From Candidatus Peregrinibacteria bacterium CG11_big_fil_rev_8_21_14_0_20_46_8 (GTDB lineage Bacteria > Patescibacteriota > Gracilibacteria > UBA1369 > UM-FILTER-53-11): a stretch of DNA of 13,826 bases. Location: the NCBI GenBank assembly GCA_002796025.1, contig PCVQ01000007.1, positions 1-13,826 of the forward strand, in the 5' to 3' direction. Shown piece by piece: positions 11,994-13,826 of the stretch (position 1 is its first letter; the number at the start of each line of letters is the position of its first letter). A program made the translations under genes and the position numbers. The notes under the pieces are model-generated. The model saw nothing but the letters and a program-made list of their open reading frames with translations. It was not told where the DNA came from and did not search any database.

Positions 11994-13087
11994 ATGAATA
12001 ATTCATTAAGAGCTTCTACAGAAAGGGGAGTATTCCGCGTAACATCAAGCGTGCGCTTCACTTCATCCACAATATCTAAAAATTCTATTTCCCGGCGCAA
12101 AAACTTTTGTACAGCAATCTCATCGGCCATGCAAAATACCGCAGGCAAAATTCCGCCCTCTCTCATAACTTCGTAGGCAAGTTTCGGAGCTTCAAAAGTT
12201 GAATAGTCAGGCGCTTCGAACTGCAACTGCAAATTTGAAAAATCGAGACGTGGCATGTCAATCTCGGGATTCACCGCACGATCAGGATAAAAGAGCGCTT
12301 GAGAAATCGGTATACGCATATCCGGCGGACTCATTGCTGCGCCAACACTTCCGTCCGTCCAATGTACCAGCGCGTGCACAATACTTTGCCGGTGAATCGA
12401 AACGGCTAATTTCTCAGGCGGAATATTAAAGAGCCAGCGCGTCTCAATTAACTCGAACGCTTTGTTCATTAATGTAGCAGAGTCCACAGAAATTTTTGCA
12501 CCCATCTTCCATGTTGGGTGTGCAAGCGCCTGTTCGGGAGTAACATGACGTAATTCATCCCGCAATTTTCCATAAAAAGGGCCGCCGGAAGCAGTTAGCG
12601 TAATGCGCTCAATAGTTGGGGCTGCGTCACGCATATTGCCATTAACTATCTGCCAAATTGCACTCGGCTCAGAATCGATTGGCAAAATGCGAGCCCTATG
12701 TTCATGAGCTAGCTGCATCACCAACTCACCAGCCATCACCAACGATTCTTTATTGGCTAATGCCAATGTTTTTCCTGCACGCACTGCCGCAAGCGTAGAC
12801 ATTACACCGGCAACTCCAACAATTGCATTCACTATACAATCTGCCTCATCCAGTTGCGCCAGCATCCCCAATTCAGCACGCGAATTTTTGGATTCACTCG
12901 TTACAACCGCATGCCGGGGAGCAAACTCTTTACACTGCATCGCAAACAGCTCTTTATTGCTATGTGCACTCATCGCAATAATTTCAAAAAAGTCAGCGTG
13001 CGCACGTACAATATCGAGAGTCTGGCAGCCAATGGAGCCCGTGGAACCTAAAACAACCAGGCGCTTTTTTTTAACTCGCTTCATCAT
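11990..13087 (-). CDS. dxr: 1-deoxy-D-xylulose 5-phosphate reductoisomerase
   Basis: Dxr (IspC) converts DXP to MEP with NADPH, the committed step of the pathway. The 365-residue protein has the NADPH loop LGSTGSIGCQTL (13-24), ALANKESLVMAG (109-120), LPIDSEPSAIWQ (135-146) with metal ligands Asp138 and Glu140, TASGGPF (165-171), HPTWKMG with His190, and SVDSATLMNKAFELIE (200-215) with Asn208, Lys209 and Glu212. One oddity is that the usual DSEH is DSEP, so a conserved active-site His is Pro141. It is somewhat shorter than E. coli Dxr (398). Start: two tandem ATGs at 13087 and 13084, either possible. It lies 39 bp after ispG and overlaps ispDF by four bases. Confidence 0.94.
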   Translation of the reverse strand: MMKRVKKKRLVVLGSTGSIGCQTLDIVRAHADFFEIIAMSAHSNKELFAMQCKEFAPRHAVVTSESKNSRAELGMLAQLDEADCIVNAIVGVAGVMSTLAAVRAGKTLALANKESLVMAGELVMQLAHEHRARILPIDSEPSAIWQIVNGNMRDAAPTIERITLTASGGPFYGKLRDELRHVTPEQALAHPTWKMGAKISVDSATLMNKAFELIETRWLFNIPPEKLAVSIHRQSIVHALVHWTDGSVGAAMSPPDMRIPISQALFYPDRAVNPEIDMPRLDFSNLQLQFEAPDYSTFEAPKLAYEVMREGGILPAVFCMADEIAVQKFLRREIEFLDIVDEVKRTLDVTRNTPLSVEALNELFI

Positions 13088-13126
13088 AAATAAAAATGGA
13101 TAGATAACTATCTTAGCATATTTGCT

Positions 13127-13826
13127 TTAACTTGCAGCTTCTTCCGCCTCAACCATCTTCATAAATTCATCGACAAGGTTAGCCTCCTCAACCCACTTTA
13201 CAACTTTTCCTTTTCTAAAAATTGCACCCTTACCACGGCCGCCGGCAATACCCCAGTCCGATTCGCGCGCCTCTCCCGGCCCATTTACCGCACAGCCCAT
13301 AACCGAAACTTTTATCGGCTTTCCAAATTTCTTTAAGCGCTCATCGAGCTCGCGGGTTAACTTCATTAAGTCGACCTCGATGCGTCCGCATGTGGGACAT
13401 GCAATAACTTCCGGCTCTTTTGTATAGAGATGCAGCGATTTTAAAATAGATTTTGCAACACGAATCTCTTCAACAGGATCGGCGGTTAACGAAATGCGAA
13501 TCGTATCGCCGATGCCATCCAGCAGCAGCGCGCCCAAACCGACCGCACTCTTAATTGAACCGTACTCCGGCAAGCCGGCCTCGGTAATACCAAGATGCAG
13601 CGGGTAGTCGCACTCTGCGGCAATCATACGATATGCTGCCACGGTCTCCGGAACATCGCTCGACTTTAAGGCGACCACGAAATTTTCAAAATGATTTTTT
13701 TCAAAAATCTTTATCCAATCGAGCGCGCTCTCCACAAGCGCTTCGGGCGATGGACGACCGTATTTTTTCCATAACCGCTGCTCGAGCGATCCCGAGTTCA
13801 CCCCAAGCCGCACCGCAATTCCGGCT
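13127..13826 (-). CDS. ispG: (E)-4-hydroxy-3-methylbut-2-enyl-diphosphate synthase (5' end cut by window)
   Basis: IspG (GcpE) is the 4Fe-4S enzyme that reductively opens MEcPP to HMBPP, the penultimate MEP step. The visible part, about 233 residues, is the C-terminal two thirds. It begins AGIAVRLGVNSGSLE at the window edge, inside the barrel domain. It contains LGITEAGLPEYGSIKSAVGLG, GDTIRISLTADPVEE, and the iron-sulfur segments ACPTCGR (two Cys) and MGCAVNGPGEARESD (third Cys plus the Glu ligand). The frame is open through the edge, so the apparent GTG at 13813 is not the true start. The stop is followed 39 bp later by dxr on the same strand, making ispG the first visible gene of the ispG-dxr-ispDF unit. 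Confidence 0.96.
   Translation of the reverse strand, partial: AGIAVRLGVNSGSLEQRLWKKYGRPSPEALVESALDWIKIFEKNHFENFVVALKSSDVPETVAAYRMIAAECDYPLHLGITEAGLPEYGSIKSAVGLGALLLDGIGDTIRISLTADPVEEIRVAKSILKSLHLYTKEPEVIACPTCGRIEVDLMKLTRELDERLKKFGKPIKVSVMGCAVNGPGEARESDWGIAGGRGKGAIFRKGKVVKWVEEANLVDEFMKMVEAEEAAS

Noticed and set aside
13099..13112. GATAG/CTATC hairpin between ispG and dxr
   Set aside because: A 5-bp AT-rich stem without a U-tract inside a short operon gap is most likely chance.
1..13826. Alternative genetic code with UGA recoded, as in some candidate phyla
   Set aside because: Complete genes close normally at TGA (antitoxin, dxr, the small protein), and no family is broken by an internal TGA.

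Overview
The window reads as dense bacterial chromosome: almost every stretch is coding, genes overlap or nearly touch, and there are no IS elements, phage genes or CRISPR arrays. TGA works as a stop, so the standard bacterial code applies. The TrmB-type regulator, split pdxS/pdxT, diverged non-mevalonate (MEP) isoprenoid enzymes, scarce Shine-Dalgarno sequences and several starts placed just after a -10 box would suit an uncultured lineage such as Candidate Phyla Radiation/Patescibacteria. That placement is an inference from style, not from a marker gene.

Layout, left to right. 1-718 (-): C-terminally cut fold-type II PLP enzyme. 853-1614 (+): TrmB-like regulator. 1615-2037: the only long non-coding stretch. 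It holds a 69-nt tRNA-Ala/tmRNA-acceptor-like element, a rho-independent terminator, a partial second copy of the element's sequence, a perfect 20-bp palindrome and an extended -10. 2038-2955 (+): pdxS. Then three minus-strand genes: serA-like dehydrogenase (2963-4552), an NRAMP-family transporter with a non-canonical metal site (4650-5882), and a soluble PRC-barrel/MgtE-N/CBS protein (5944-7194) upstream of it. 7265-9002 (+): pdxT, folE and recR, packed tightly. 9041-9558 (+): a Phd/RelE-type toxin-antitoxin pair with its own promoter and palindromic operator. 9549-10349 (-): ispE, lacking its normal C-terminus where it meets the toxin gene. 10465-10824 (+): an unknown small protein. 10836-13826 (-): ispDF, dxr (ispC) and the 3' part of ispG.

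How the genes fit together. IspG, Dxr, IspD, IspF and IspE supply most of the MEP route to isoprenoid precursors; Dxs and IspH are not in view. PdxS and PdxT are the two halves of PLP synthase but are separated by about 4.3 kb. The MgtE-like protein has the Mg2+-sensing cytosolic domains of MgtE but no channel. It sits directly upstream of the NRAMP-like protein, which has a membrane body, so the pair may be a two-component Mg2+/divalent-metal transport system.

The points most worth a second look are the tRNA-like RNA element, the split MgtE sensor/NRAMP pair, the truncated ispE beside the toxin-antitoxin module, and active-site substitutions in IspD, IspF and Dxr.
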